64,000 bases of DNA, taken from the NCBI GenBank assembly GCA_032718475.1, contig JAUCBJ010008242.1, positions 1 to 64,000 of the forward strand. Direction: 5' to 3'. The notes beneath the pieces were generated by a model that did no database searches, was not told where the DNA came from, and worked only from the letters and a program-made list of their open reading frames with translations. Position numbers and translations under genes: made by a program. Positions 10,509 to 23,090 of the stretch are shown here, one piece after another (position 1 is the stretch's first letter; the number at the start of each line of letters is the position of its first letter). This stretch comes from Nemertoderma westbladi. Its lineage: Eukaryota; Xenacoelomorpha; Nemertodermatida; Nemertodermatidae.

Positions 10509-11564
10509 CAAGGTGTACTAAATAACAGGTCATGCAGCGAGCTGATTGCTTAAATTAGCGGAGGCCGATCTTTTCCCTATTTATGACACTATTTTCATAA
10601 TATTTTCTTAGAAACTTATTTTATGCAACTTTGGTTAGGTGGATCTGATGACTAGGATTCATAGCAATGTAATAAAATGTGTTTCTGGAATTTTTATTTT
10701 GTAGTTGCCAAGGTAACCGGGTGCAAAGTTCAAACTTTGAGCGCCTGTATTTTAAGGCGACAATGGATTCTTCCCTTGAGATTTCGTAGGTGATTAAAGG
10801 AAATAAAACGCTAGCAAAATATTTTACATTTTAATTTGTTTACATTCCCGTTGCCATGGAAATAAGTATAATGAAAAATTTGAGAAATTGTCTACCAATT
10901 CTATAAAACACCATTTAGATTCGGTTTGTCAGTCTAAATAATAAGTTAAAATTGCCAACATTTTATTTTATAATTCGTCAATTGTGAATCATATTTTTAA
11001 AAGTCAACATTTGCCAATAAACTAAACTGTCCAATCAGAGAGCAAGACCTGTTATAGCATGATTTTCACATTCCAGAATATTAAATTTCGGTTAGCAATT
11101 ATTAGAAATATAGAACAACCACCAGGCATGTTTGTTGAAAATTATATAAATAGTAAATAGTAGCCCAATTTCAATCTGGCGGCCCTAATGGGAAATTATC
11201 GTAATTCCCGTCACCATGGAAACGGGATTGAAAAAAAATTAAAATGTAAAATATTTTGATAGACTTTTATTCCCTTTACTCATATACCAAATCTCAAGAA
11301 CAGAATCCCTTGTCGTCTTAAATTACAGGCGCTCGAAATTTGAACTTTGCACCCGGTTACCATGGCAACTACAAGATAAAAATTCCAGAAAGACATTTTA
11401 TTACATTTCTATGAACCCTAGTCATCATATCCACCTAACCAAAGTTGCATAAAATAAGTTTCTAAGAAAATATTATGAAAATAGTGTCATAAATAGGGAA
11501 ACGATCGGCCTCCGCTAATTTCCGCAATCCGCTCGCTGCATGACCTGTTATTTAGTACACCTTG
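10509..11564. mobile_element. hAT-like foldback element, 8 bp target duplication
   Basis: A 1,056 bp element whose two halves are inverted copies: roughly 10509-10870 and 11205-11564. Ends are CAAGGTGTACTAAATAAC and its complement. The octamer GATTAAAC flanks it on both sides (10501-10508 and 11565-11572). An 8 bp duplication and a terminal CAAGG (YARNG-like) match hAT elements. No transposase is present, so it is non-autonomous. It contains X-box-like palindromes at about 10704, 10848, 11207 and 11353, spaced 144-146 bp within each arm. Confidence 0.8.
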
Positions 11565-11577
11565 GATTAAACATACA

Positions 11578-11935
11578 CTTTTTTAAACATACAGTCTCCA
11601 CAGTATTAATGTTTGGCATTAATGAAGCCAACACACTGTGTACTTAACAGGTGTTATTTTACTATTGCTCCTATGGCGTTTTTTCGTTTATCTCTATTTT
11701 TCGAGCCCAGAGGCTATGGACGGAGTAGCCGATCATGCCAGGGATCTTAGAATCGCGGTATCTAGTTGCAGTGAAAATTTCATCAAAACCGTTAGAGTAG
11801 TTTTGGTTGTAGATGAGCCAGCCAGTCGGCGGGTCAAGCAATCAGCCAACAATTCTTACAGTAATCAAGTCTTACGACTTTTTTAAACATACAGTCTCCA
11901 CAGTATTCATGTTTGGCATTAATGTAGCCATTTCG
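11578..11935. repeat. 52-bp direct repeats bracketing a 250 bp repeat
   Basis: CTTTTTTAAACATACAGTCT plus about 30 more bases occurs at about 11578 and again at about 11879. Between them lies a block containing an open frame (11638-11886) that is related to the one at 12960-13185. A third partial match of the same flank (ATTAATGTAGCCAACTCACT) is near 12703. Confidence 0.6.
11640..11880 (+). repeat. Dispersed 250 bp repeat, copy 1
   Basis: Clearly related to 12950-13190. Both copies keep an open plus-strand frame reading LWRFFVY.YFSSP, then RDLRIAVSS, then ENFIK.VRVVL. Differences between copies fall partly at third positions, but two copies are too few to show selection. It matches no protein family I recognise and may be an untranslated repeat. 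Confidence 0.55.
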
Positions 11936-12949
11936 AAACCACACTGGTGCGATGCGCGATATCGTGTTTAGTTAATAAATTGAAAACTCCATCAATTCAT
12001 GTGCAACCAGTAATAAGAAATCGCGATAAATGTAATTAAATAAATATTATTCTAGAAAAATTTTCCTCAAAAAGTATGAAGTCTTGGCATTGGTGACGCG
12101 AAACTAGGCTAGTGATATTTAGGATATTGCGTTTAATATAAAAATCGAAAACGCTATCGAATACCGTAAAGGCGTTTATAAAATACTGCAACTTTTTTGA
12201 AATTTGTAAAATTTAGAACTATAAAAAATTAATTTTTGAACGGCGCTGTTTGGGGTTTCGAAACATGGATAGGCTGAAAGAGGACATCGAATTAAGTTGA
12301 AAAATAAAAACCCCATCGAATTTGGACAAAGCGTTCCGGAGTTATAGCGGATCGAAAAAAATTGACCCCCCCCAGTCGCCAAAAATTTACAGTAATTTAA
12401 AATTTTGCAAAAAAAATTTTTTGCGTTATTTTTGATGGCAAATCGATTGACAGTACTGGCTATGAAAAAATCTTTTTGAAATTTTTGGTCAGAAAAAAAA
12501 CATGGAAAAAGTATCTTTTTAAAAAGATTTGCTGTCTTTGCCTATGGTCAGAGAATGATCCAACTCTGTTACTTGGCAATCGCTCAAATCCATTCAGCTG
12601 AATGGCACAGTAGAGTAAACTAAAGTATATTCCCTATACAATGTTCTGAAGGGGAGACTGACAGAGAGTCCAACAATAAAACATTTTGCAAAAATGTTGA
12701 CATTAATGTAGCCAACTCACTGTGTACTTAAGTCATTCAGCTTACATTAGCAGAGGGAGATATTCCCATAGAGTGCGCATTGGGAAGAGTAATTCAGCTG
12801 AGGCAATAATAGATTTCAAACTAAACCAACCAGTTAACAGAGTGTCCTAAGGCCTAAACAAACAGTATTGGTGTACTAAGTGAATAATCTTGGCAACCTC
12901 ATCGATTTATACTAAGCCTTGTGTAGAAATCCATTACGTAAGCCATTTT
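11936..12949. other. Gene-free stretch between the paired repeats
   Basis: AT-rich, with several runs of A and T and a CCCCCCCC run near 12366. No coding sequence recognised. Related to the flanking repeats only around 12700-12760. Confidence 0.4.
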
Positions 12950-13190
12950 TCATCACGACACCAGCTGTTATTGGTGATATTTTACCATTGCGCCTATGGC
13001 GTTTTTTCGTTTATGTCTATTTTTCGAGCCCACGGCTCATGGACGAAATAGCGGAACATATCAGGGACCTTAGAATCGCGGTATCCAGCCGCTGTGAAAA
13101 TTTCATCAAAATCGTTAGAGTAGTTTTGGCTATAGATTAGCCAGCCAGCCAGTCAATCAATCAGCCAACAATTCTTACAGTAATGAACCT
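12950..13190 (+). repeat. Dispersed 250 bp repeat, copy 2
   Basis: Second copy of the block at 11640-11880, with the same open frame (ending TAG at about 13138) and the same tail of AGCCAGCCAG/CAATCAGCCAAC units and ACAATTCTTACAGTAAT. It abuts the left end of the Helitron-type array. Confidence 0.55.
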
Positions 13191-13198
13191 CTCGGTTC

Positions 13199-13904
13199 CT
13201 AATAAACTACAGTTACCATGGTAACTAAATATTTCTGGAATGTTTTGAGTTTCACTAAAAGTTCCAACTAGTGTTCCAGTCCAGATAACACATACCCAGT
13301 TTCAGAAAATTTTATCATGAAGTCTATGTCCAAATGAGTAATTTTTTCATAAAAACATATGTTTACAGCGGTTGTCATGGTAACTTCAAAATTGAACAAT
13401 GAAATTCGGACGCAGAATAAGTTATATAGTGGGGGTAGGGGTTGGTCCCAAGTCATAACACCTTAACCTTAGGCTTCAAATTAACATTTTGTCAATTTTA
13501 ATATCTGTTTAGCCCGGTTGCCAAGGTAACTGGATTTTCTATTTAACCTCAATCGGCTCTGCTATGGACCTTATAGTTGTGTTGAGAAACCCCAAGTTTA
13601 TATCTATTATAGTTTTTCTACAAATAGAGTTATAAATATTGACTTGAAATACATAGACTTTTTTTTAAGTCCGTTGCCATGGAAACCAGATTTTTCCCAG
13701 ACATGTGACCTATCCCACACGACGCGCCTTGATGAGTAGTACATACATGCAAAATTTCAGGGTACTTTTAAAGGCTATTTTTTTCTGGAGTCAAAAAACA
13801 CTAAATCTGCTCCATACAAGTAAAATAGCCCACTATGAATACACCATCTCAGCTAAGGAAAATCTTTCTTAGCGAAAGTAGTTGATTTTCCTTAGCTTCG
13901 TGGA
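13199..13904 (-). mobile_element. Array copy H1, truncated
   Basis: Has a normal TC end at 13904 but lacks the hairpin/CTAG end; starts at AATAAACTACAG within a monomer, against the 250 bp repeat. A 110 bp unique spacer follows. Confidence 0.8.
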
Positions 13905-14014
13905 CAAAATAACAGGCCTTCAACAGGGCTAATCAGGATGTGTCGGGCTACGTAAGAAACTGACTACTGGACTAAAAACACTACTTCCCTAGATTCACTA
14001 CTCAGACTATATTA

Positions 14015-15290
14015 CGAGAAAGGCATTTCCTAAAGGAAATGCAACCACGAAGCTAAGGAAAATTAAACAAACGGCCACACTTTGGTTCGTTGCTTATAGC
14101 CTAGTTTAGTAGCAATTGCCAATAATTTACGTCTATTCCCATGGAAACTAGAGTTCTCTGGAACTGTGGGTTTTACCTTTGAAAAAAGATTCAGTCCAGA
14201 TTGTGGTTCAGATTATAACACATATACCGAGTTTCAGAAAATATTGTAGTTTATGTCCAAATTACCGATTTTCTATCAAAATGCATCTGTTTGCAGTGGT
14301 TGTCATGGAAACTGAAAAATATAATAATGTAATTCGGATGCAGAATAAGTCATATAGTGGGGGTAGGTCTTGGTCCCAAGTCATAATACTATTAACTTGT
14401 GCTTCAAATTATCATTTTATAAATAGTAACATCTGTTTAGTCTTGTTGCTATGGTAACTGTACTTTCTAATTAACCTCAAACGGCTTGGATGGATATGGA
14501 AATTATAGATGAGTTACAAAACCCCAAGTTTATATATATTACAGTTTTGCTAGAAATAGAGTTATCAATATAGACTTGAATGATATAGAGTTTAATAAAC
14601 TACAGTTACCATGGTAACTAAATTTCTGGAATGATTTAAGTTTCACTAAAAGTTCCAACTAGTGGTGCAGATAACACATACCCAGTTTTGTAAAATTTTA
14701 TCGCGAAGTCTATGTCCAAATGAATAATTTTTGTATAAAAACATCTGTTTTCGGCTGTTGTCATGGTAACTGAAAAATAGAACAATGTAATTCGGATGCA
14801 GAATAAGTTATATAGTGGGGGTAGGGGTTGGTCTCAAGTCATAACACCTTGCCCTTAGGCCTCAAATTATCATTTTATAAATTTTAACATCTGTTTATCC
14901 CGGTTGCCAACGTAACTGGATTTTCTATTTAGCCTCAATCGGATCTGCTATGGACCTTATAGTTGTGTTGCAAAACCCCAAGTTTAAATCTATTATAGTT
15001 TTCCTACAAATAGAGTTATAAATATTGACTTGAAATACATAGACTTTTTTTGAAGTCCGTTGCCATGGAAACCAGATTTTTCCTGGATATGAGACCCGGC
15101 CCAAAAGATGCGCCTCGCCGAGTAGTATATACATGCAAAATTTCAGGGTACTTTTAAAGGCTAGTTTTTTCGCCTATCAAAAAACCCCAAATCTGCCTCA
15201 CACAAGTAAAATAGCCCACTATGAATAGACCATCTCAGCTAAGGAAAATCTTTCTTAGCGAAAGTAGTTGATTTTCCTTAGCTTCGTGGA
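14015..15290 (-). mobile_element. Array copy H2, full length
   Basis: 1,276 bp, CTCG-type end preceded by TA on the plus strand. Seven X-box-like palindromes at about 14140, 14300, 14449, 14602, 14757, 14902 and 15059, a 145-160 bp spacing. A 49 bp spacer follows. Confidence 0.85.
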
Positions 15291-15339
15291 CTACTGGGTT
15301 GGTACTACCGGTAGGTTAGGTGTGGCAACAAATATAATA

Positions 15340-16612
15340 CTAGAAAGGCATTTCCTAAAGGAAATGCAACCACGAAGCTAAGGAAAATTAAACAAAGGGC
15401 CACAATTTGGTTTGTTGCTTAGCCTAGTTTAGTAGCATTTGCCAATAAATAACTTCTATTCCCATGGAAACTAGAGTTCTCTGGAACTGTTGGTTTTACC
15501 TTTGAAAAAAGATTCAGTCCAGATTGTGGTTCAGATAACACATTTACCGAGTTTCAGAAAAATATATTGTAGTTTATGTCCAAATTACCAATTTTCTATC
15601 AAAATGCATCTTTTTGCAGTGGTTGTCATGGAAACTGAAAAATAGTACAATGTAATTCGGATGCAGAAAAGTCATACAATGGGGGTAGGTCTTGGTCCCA
15701 AGTCATAATACTATTAACTTGTGTTTCAAATTATCATTTTAGAAATTTTAACATCTGTTTAGTCTTGTTGCTATGGTAATTGGATTGTGTAATTAACCTC
15801 GAATGGAAGGTATATGGACGTTACAGATGAGTTGCAAAACCCCAAATTTATATTTATTACATTATTTTGCTACAAATAGAGTATTGAATTTAGACTTGAA
15901 TGATATAGACTTTAATAAACTCCAGTTACCATGGTAACAAGATATTTCTGGAATGTTTTGAGTTTCACTAAAAGTTCCAACTAGTGGTCCAGATAACACA
16001 TACCCAGTTTGGTAAAGTTTTATCGCGAAGACTATGTCCAAATGAGTTATTTTTGTATAAAAACATATGTTTTCAGCGGTTGTCATGGTAACCGCAAAAT
16101 AGAACAATCAAATTCGGACGCAGAATAAGTTATATAGTGGGGGTAGGGGTTGGTCCCAAGTAATAATACCTTAACCTTAGGCTTCAAATTAACATTTTAT
16201 AAATTTTAACATCTGTTTAGCCCGGTTGCCAAGGTAACTGGATTTTCTATTCAACCTCAATCGGCTCTGCTGCGGACCTTATAGTTGAGTTGAGAAACCC
16301 CAAGTTTATATCTATTATAGTTTTCCTACAAATAGAATTATAAATATTGACTTGAAATACATAGACTTTTTTCTAAGTCCGTTGCCATGGAAACCAGATT
16401 TTTCCTGGATATGAGACCCATCCCACACGACGCGCCTTGATGAGTTGTATATACATGCAAATTTTCAGGGTACTTTTAAAGGCTAGTTTTTTCACCTATC
16501 AAAAAACCCCAAATCTGCCCCATACAAGTAAAATAGCCCACTATGAATAGACCATCTCAGCTAAGGAAAATCTTTCTTAGCGAAAGTAGTTGATTTTCCT
16601 TAGCTTCGTGGA
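15340..16612 (-). mobile_element. Array copy H3, full length
   Basis: 1,273 bp, CTAG end. Same subfamily as H2. An 11 bp spacer separates it from H4. Confidence 0.85.
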
Positions 16613-16623
16613 TTATAATATTA

Positions 16624-19142
16624 CTAGAAAGGCATTTCCTAAAGGAAATGCAACCACGAAGCTAAGGAAAATTAAACAAAGGGCCATAATTTGGTTTGTT
16701 GCTTAGCCTAGAAATAACTTATATTCCCATGGAAACTAGAATTCTCTGGAACTGTTGGTTTTACGAGAAAGGCATTTCCTAAAGGAAATGCAACCACGAA
16801 GCTAAGGAAAATTAAACAAACGGCCACACTTTGGTTCGTTGCTTAGCCTCGTTAAGTAGCAATTGTCAATAATTAACTTCTATTCCCATGGAAACTAGAG
16901 TTCTCTGGAACTGTTGCTTTAACCTTTGAAAAAAAATTCAGTACAGATTGTGGTTCAGATAACACATATACTGAGTTTCAGAAAATATTGTAGTTTATGT
17001 CCAAATTACCGATTTTCTATCAAAATGCATCTGTTTGCAGTGGTTGTCATGGAAACTGGAAAATAGAACAATGTAATTCGGATGCAGAATAAGTCATATA
17101 GTGGGGGTAGGGGTTAGTCCCAAGTCATAATACTATTAACTTGTGCTTCAAATTATCATTTTATAAATTTTAACATCTGTTTAGACTTGTTGCTATGGTA
17201 ACTGTATTTTCTAATTAACCTCAAACGGCTTGGATATGGATCTTATAGATGAGTTGCAAAACCCCAAGTTTATATATATTACAGTTTTGCTACAAATAGA
17301 GTTATCAATATAGATTTGAATGATATAGAGTTTAATAAACTACACAGTTACCATGGTAACTAAATTTCTGGAATAATTTAAGTTTCACTAAAAGTTCCAA
17401 CTAGTGGTCCAGATAACACATACCCAGTTTTGTAAAATTTTATCGTGAAGTCTAGGTCCAAATGAATAAGTTTTGAATAAAAACATCTGTTTTCAGCGGT
17501 TGTCATGGTAACTGAAAAATAGAACAATGTAATTCAGATGCAGAATACGTTATATAGTGGGGGTAGGGGTTGGTCCCAAGTCATAACACCTTGCCCTTAG
17601 GCCTCAAATTAACATTTTATAAATTTTAACATCTGTTTATCCCGGTTGCCAAGGTAACTGGATTTTCTATTTAGCCTCAATCGGATCTGCTATGGACCTT
17701 ATAGTTGTGTTGCGAAACCCCAAGTTTATAACTATTATAGTTTTCCTACAAATAGAGTCATAAATATTGACTTGAAATACATAGACTTTTTTTGAAGTCC
17801 GTTGCCATGGAAACCAGATTTTTCCTGGATATGAGACCCGGCCCAAAAGATGCGCCTCGTCGAGTAGTATATACATGCAAAATTTCAGGGTACTTTTAAA
17901 GGTTAGTTTTTTCACCTATCAAAAAACCCCAAATCTGCCTCACACAAGTAAAATAGCCCACTATGAATAGACCATCTCAGCTAAGGAAAATCTTTCTTAG
18001 CGAAAGTAGTTGATTTTCCTTAGCTTCGTGGACCTTTGAAAAAAGATTCAGTCCAGATTGTGGTTCAGATAACACATACCAAGTTTCAGAAAATATTGTA
18101 GTTTATGTCCAAATTACCGATTTTCTATCATAATGCATCTGTTTGCAGTGGTTGTCATGGAAACTGAAAAATAGAACAATGTAATTCGGATGCAGAATAA
18201 GTCATATAATGGGGGTAGGTCTTGGTCCCAAGTCATAATACTATTAACTTGTGTTTCAAATTATTATTTTAGAAATTTTAACATCTGTTTAGTCTTGTTG
18301 CTATGGTAATTGGATTGTGTAATTAACCTCGAATGGATTGTATATGGACCTTACAGATGACTTGCAAAACCCCAAATTTATATTTATTACATTATTTTGC
18401 TGCAAATAGAGTATTGAATTTAGACTTGAATGATATCGACTTTAATAAACTCCAGTTACCATGGTAACAAGATATTTATGGAATGTTTTAGGTTTTACTA
18501 AAAGTTCCAACTAGTGGTCCAGATAACACATATCCAATTTCGTAAAATTTTATCGCGAAGTCTATGTCCAAATGAGTTATTTTTGTATAAAAACATCTGT
18601 TTTCAGCGGTTGTCATGGTAACTGCAAAATTAAACAATGAAATTCGGACGCAGAATAAGTCATATAGTGGGGGTAGGGGTTGGTCCCAAGACATAACACA
18701 TTAACCTTAGGCTTCAAATTAACATTTTATAAATTTTAACATCTGTTTAGCCCGGTTGCCAAGGTAACTGGAATTTCTATTTAACCTCAATCGGCTCTGC
18801 TATGGACCTTATAGTTGAGTTGAGAAATCCCAAGTTTAAATGTATTATAGTTTTCCTACAAATAGAGTTATAAATATTGACTTGAAATACATAGACTTTT
18901 TTCTAAGTCCGTTGCCATGGAAACCAGATTTTTCCTGAATATGAGACCCATCCCACACGACGCGCCTCGATGAGTAGTACATACATGCAAAATTTCAGGG
19001 TACTTTTAAAGGCTAGTTTTTTCCCCGACCAAAAAAAACCAAATCTGCCTCATACAAGTAAAATAGCCCACTATGAATAGACCATCTCAGCTAAGGAAAA
19101 TCTTTCTTAGCGAAAGTAGTTGATTTTCCTTAGCTTCGTGGA
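16624..19142 (-). mobile_element. Array copy H4, split by H5
   Basis: Segments 16624-16763 and 18033-19142 (1,250 bp together). The break lies in GGTTTTA|CCTTTGAAAA, which is contiguous in other copies, so H5 inserted without any target duplication. Confidence 0.85.
16764..18032 (-). mobile_element. Array copy H5, nested in H4
   Basis: 1,269 bp, complete, CTCG-type end. Supplies a filled site against the intact site in sister copies. Confidence 0.85.
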
Positions 19143-19257
19143 TTATGGGGCTACGCGTATCCCTGTAATCGCCGGCAAAGCAATTAATTAACAGAATTTC
19201 TAATAAAATTGACAGAAAATTTACAAAAAAATTTTTTTTTTTAAAGTCGCAAAATAA

Positions 19258-20510
19258 CTAGAAAGGCATTTCCTAAAGGAAATGCAACCACGAAGCTAAG
19301 GAAAATTAGACACTCTTTGACTCATCAGTTCATTGATTTACCGAGTTAAAAGAACTCCCGGTATTGCCAAGGTAACTGGACTTTTCTAGAAATGCTGAGT
19401 TTTGCATTAAGATCTAGTTTGTGGTTCCAGGTGACACATCGACTTCAAGGAAGCTTCATTGAGTAGTTTATGTGCAAAATTAATTATTAATTTGTTAAAA
19501 AGTCTGTTTGCAGTGGTTGTCAAGGTAACTGGCAAATAGAACAACGTAGATTGGATGCAGAATAAGTGATATCATGGTGGTAGGGGTTGGTCCCAAGTCA
19601 TAATGCCTTTAACATGTGTTTCTAATTATAATTTTTTAAATTATAACATCTGTTTAGCCTGGTTACCAAGGTAACTGGATTTTCTAATTAACCACAATTG
19701 GCTCCTCTAAGGACCTTCCTTATAGTTGAGTTGGGAAACCCAATATTTATATCTAATACAGTTTTCCTACAAACAAGAGTTAAAAATATAGACTTGAATG
19801 ATATTGACTTTAATAAGCTCCAGTTACCATGGTAACTAGATATTTCTGGAATGTTTTGAGTTTCACTAAAAGTTCCAACTAGTAGTCCAGATAACACATA
19901 CCCAGTTTTGTAAAATTTTATCGTGAAGTCTATGTCCAAATGAATAATTGTTGTATAAAAACATCTGTTTTCAGCGGTTGTCATGGTAACTGCAAAATAG
20001 AACAATCAAATTCGGACGCAGAATAAGTTATATAGTGGGGGTAGGGATTGGTCCCAAGTCATCACACCTTAACCTTAGGCTTCAAATTAACATTTTAAAA
20101 ATTTTAACTTCTGTTTAGCCCGGTTGCCAAGGTAACTGGATTTTCTATTTAACCTCAATCGGCTCTGCTATGGACCTTATAGTTGTGTTGAGAAACCCCA
20201 AGTTTATATGTATTATAGTTTTCCTACAAATAGAGTTACAAATATTGACTTGAAATACATAGACTTTTTTCTAAGTCCGTTGCCATGGAAACCAGATTTT
20301 TCCTGGATATGAGACCCATCCCACACGACGCGCCTTGATGAGTTGTATATACATGCAAAATTTCAGGGTACTTTTAAAGGCTAGTTTTTTCACCTATCAA
20401 AAAACACTAAATCTGCTCCATACAAGTAAAACAGCCCACTATGAATAGACCATCTCAGCTAAGGAAAATCTTTCTTAGCGAAAGTAGTTGATTTTCCTTA
20501 GCTTCGTGGA
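19258..20510 (-). mobile_element. Array copy H6, second subfamily
   Basis: 1,253 bp. Its CTAG-proximal part differs from H2-H5 (GACACTCTTTGACTCATCAG) and groups with H9 and H11. A 115 bp non-element spacer precedes it. Confidence 0.8.
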
Positions 20511-20519
20511 TTATGTATA

Positions 20520-21786
20520 CTAGAATGGCATTTCCTAAAGGAAATGCAACCACGAAGCTAAGGAAAATTAAACAAACGACCACAATTTGGTTCGTTGCTT
20601 AGCCTAGTTTAGTAGCATTTGCCAATAATTAACTTATATTCCCATGGAAACTAGAGTTCTCTGGAACTGTGTGTTCAACCTGTGAAAAAAGATTCAGTCC
20701 AGATTGTGGTTCAGATAACACATATACTGAGTTTCTTAAAATATTGTAGTTTATGTCCAAATTACCGATTTTCTATCAAAATGCATCTGTTTGCAGTGGT
20801 TGTCATGGAAACTGAAAAATAGAACAATGTAATTCGGATGCAGAATAAGTCATATAGTGGGGGTAGGTGTTGGTCCCAAGTCATAATACTATTAAATTGT
20901 GCTTCAAATTATCATTTTATTAATTTTAACATCTGTTTAGTCTTGTTGCTATGGTAACTGGATTTTCTAATTAACCTCGAACGGCTTGCATATCTACCTT
21001 ATAGATGAGTTGCAAAACCCCAAGTTTATATATATTACAGTTTTGCTACAAATAGAGTTATCAATATAGACTTGACTGATATAGAGTTTAATAAACTACA
21101 GTTACCATGGTAACTAAATTTCTGGAATAATTTAAGTTTCACTAAAAGTTCCAACTAGTGGTCCAGATAACACATATCCAGTTTTGTAAAATTTTATCGC
21201 GAAGTCTATGTCCAAATGAATAATTTTTGTATAAAAACATCTGTTTTCAGCGGTTGTCATGGTAACTGAAAAATAGAACAATGTAATTCGGATGCAGAAT
21301 AAGTTATATAGTGGGGGTAGGGGTTGGTCCCAAGTCATAACACCTTGCCCTTAGGCCTCAAATTAACATTTTATAAATTTGAACATCTGTTTATCCCGGT
21401 TGCCAAGGTAACTGGATTTTCTATTTAGCCTCAATCGGATCTGCTATGGACCTTATAGTTGTGTTGCGAAACCCCAAGTTTATATCTATTATAGTTTTCC
21501 TACAAATAGAGTTATAAATATTGACTTGAAATACATAGACTTTTTTTGAAGTCCGTTGCCATGGAAACCAGATTTTTCCTGGATATGAGACCCAGTCCAA
21601 AAGATGCGCCTCGACGCGTAGTATATACATGCAAAATTTCAGGGTACTTTTAAAGGCTAGTTTTTTCACCTATCAAAAAAAAACTAATCTGCCCCATACA
21701 AGTAAAATAGCCCACTATGAATAGACCATCTCAGCTAAGGAAAATCTTTCTTAGCGAAAGTAGTTGATTTTCCTTAGCTTCGTGGA
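20520..21786 (-). mobile_element. Array copy H7, full length
   Basis: 1,267 bp; the 3' hairpin region carries AATGGC in place of AAAGGC. A 31 bp spacer follows. Confidence 0.85.
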
Positions 21787-21817
21787 CAGTACAATGGTTT
21801 GCTAGTTTGATATGTAA

Positions 21818-23090
21818 CGAGAAAGGCATTTCCTAAAGGAAATGCAACCACGAAGCTAAGGAAAATTAAACAAACGGCCACACTTTGGTTCGTTGCTTGC
21901 TTAGCCTCGTTTAGTAGCAATTGTCAATAATTAACTTCTATTCCCATGGAAACTAGAGTTCGCTGGAACTGTTGCTTTAACCTTTGAAAAAAAATTCAGT
22001 ACAGATTGTGGTTCAGATAACACATGTACTGAGTTTTAGAAAATATTGTAGTTTATGTCCAAATTACCGATTTTCTATCAAAATGCATCTGTTTGTAGTG
22101 GTTGTCATGGAAACTGAAAAATAGAACAATGTAATTCGGATGCAGAATAAGTCATATAGTGGGGGTAGGTGTTGGTCCCAAGTCATAATACTATTAACTT
22201 GTGCTTCAAATTATCATTTTATAAATTTTAATATCTGTTTAGTCTTGTTGCTATGGTGACTGGAATTTCTAATTAACCTCGAACGGCTTGGATATGAACC
22301 TTATAGTTGAGTTGAGAAACCCCAAGTTTATATCTATTGCGGTTTTTCTACAAATAGAGTTATGAATATAGACTTGAATGATATAATCTGTAATAAACTC
22401 CAGTTACCACGGTAACTAGATATTTCTGGAATGTTTTGAGTTTCACTAAAAGTTCCAACTAGTGGTCCAGATAACACATACCCAGTTTTGTAAAATTTTA
22501 TCGTGAAGTCTATGTCCAAATGAATAAGTTTTGAATAAAAACATCTGTTTTCAGCGGTTGTCATGGTAACTGAAAAATAGAACAATGTAATTCGGATGCA
22601 GAATAAGTTATATAGTGGGGGTAGGGGTTGGTCCCAAGTCATAACACCTTGCCCTTAGGCTTCAAATTAACATTTTATAAATTTTAACATCTGTTTATCC
22701 CGGTTGCCAAGGTAACTGGATTTTCTATTTAGCCTCAATCGGATCTGCTATGGACCTTATAGTTGTGTTGCGAAACCCCAAGTTTATATCTATTATAGTT
22801 TTCCTACAAATAGAGTTATAAATATTGACTTGAAATACATAGACTTTTTTTGAAGTCCGTTGCCATGGAAACCAGATTTTTCCTGGATATGAGACCCGGC
22901 CCAAAAGATGCGCCTCGTCGAGTAGTATATACATGCAAAATTTCAGGGTACTTTTAAAGGCTAGTTTTTTCGCCTATCAAAAAACCCCAAATCTGCCTCA
23001 CACAAGTAAAATAGCCCACTATGAATAGACCATCTCAGCTAAGGAAAATCTTTCTTAGCGAAAGTAGTTGATTTTCCTTAGCTTCGTGGA
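21818..23090 (-). mobile_element. Array copy H8, full length
   Basis: 1,273 bp, CTCG-type end. Directly abuts H9 with no spacer. Confidence 0.85.
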
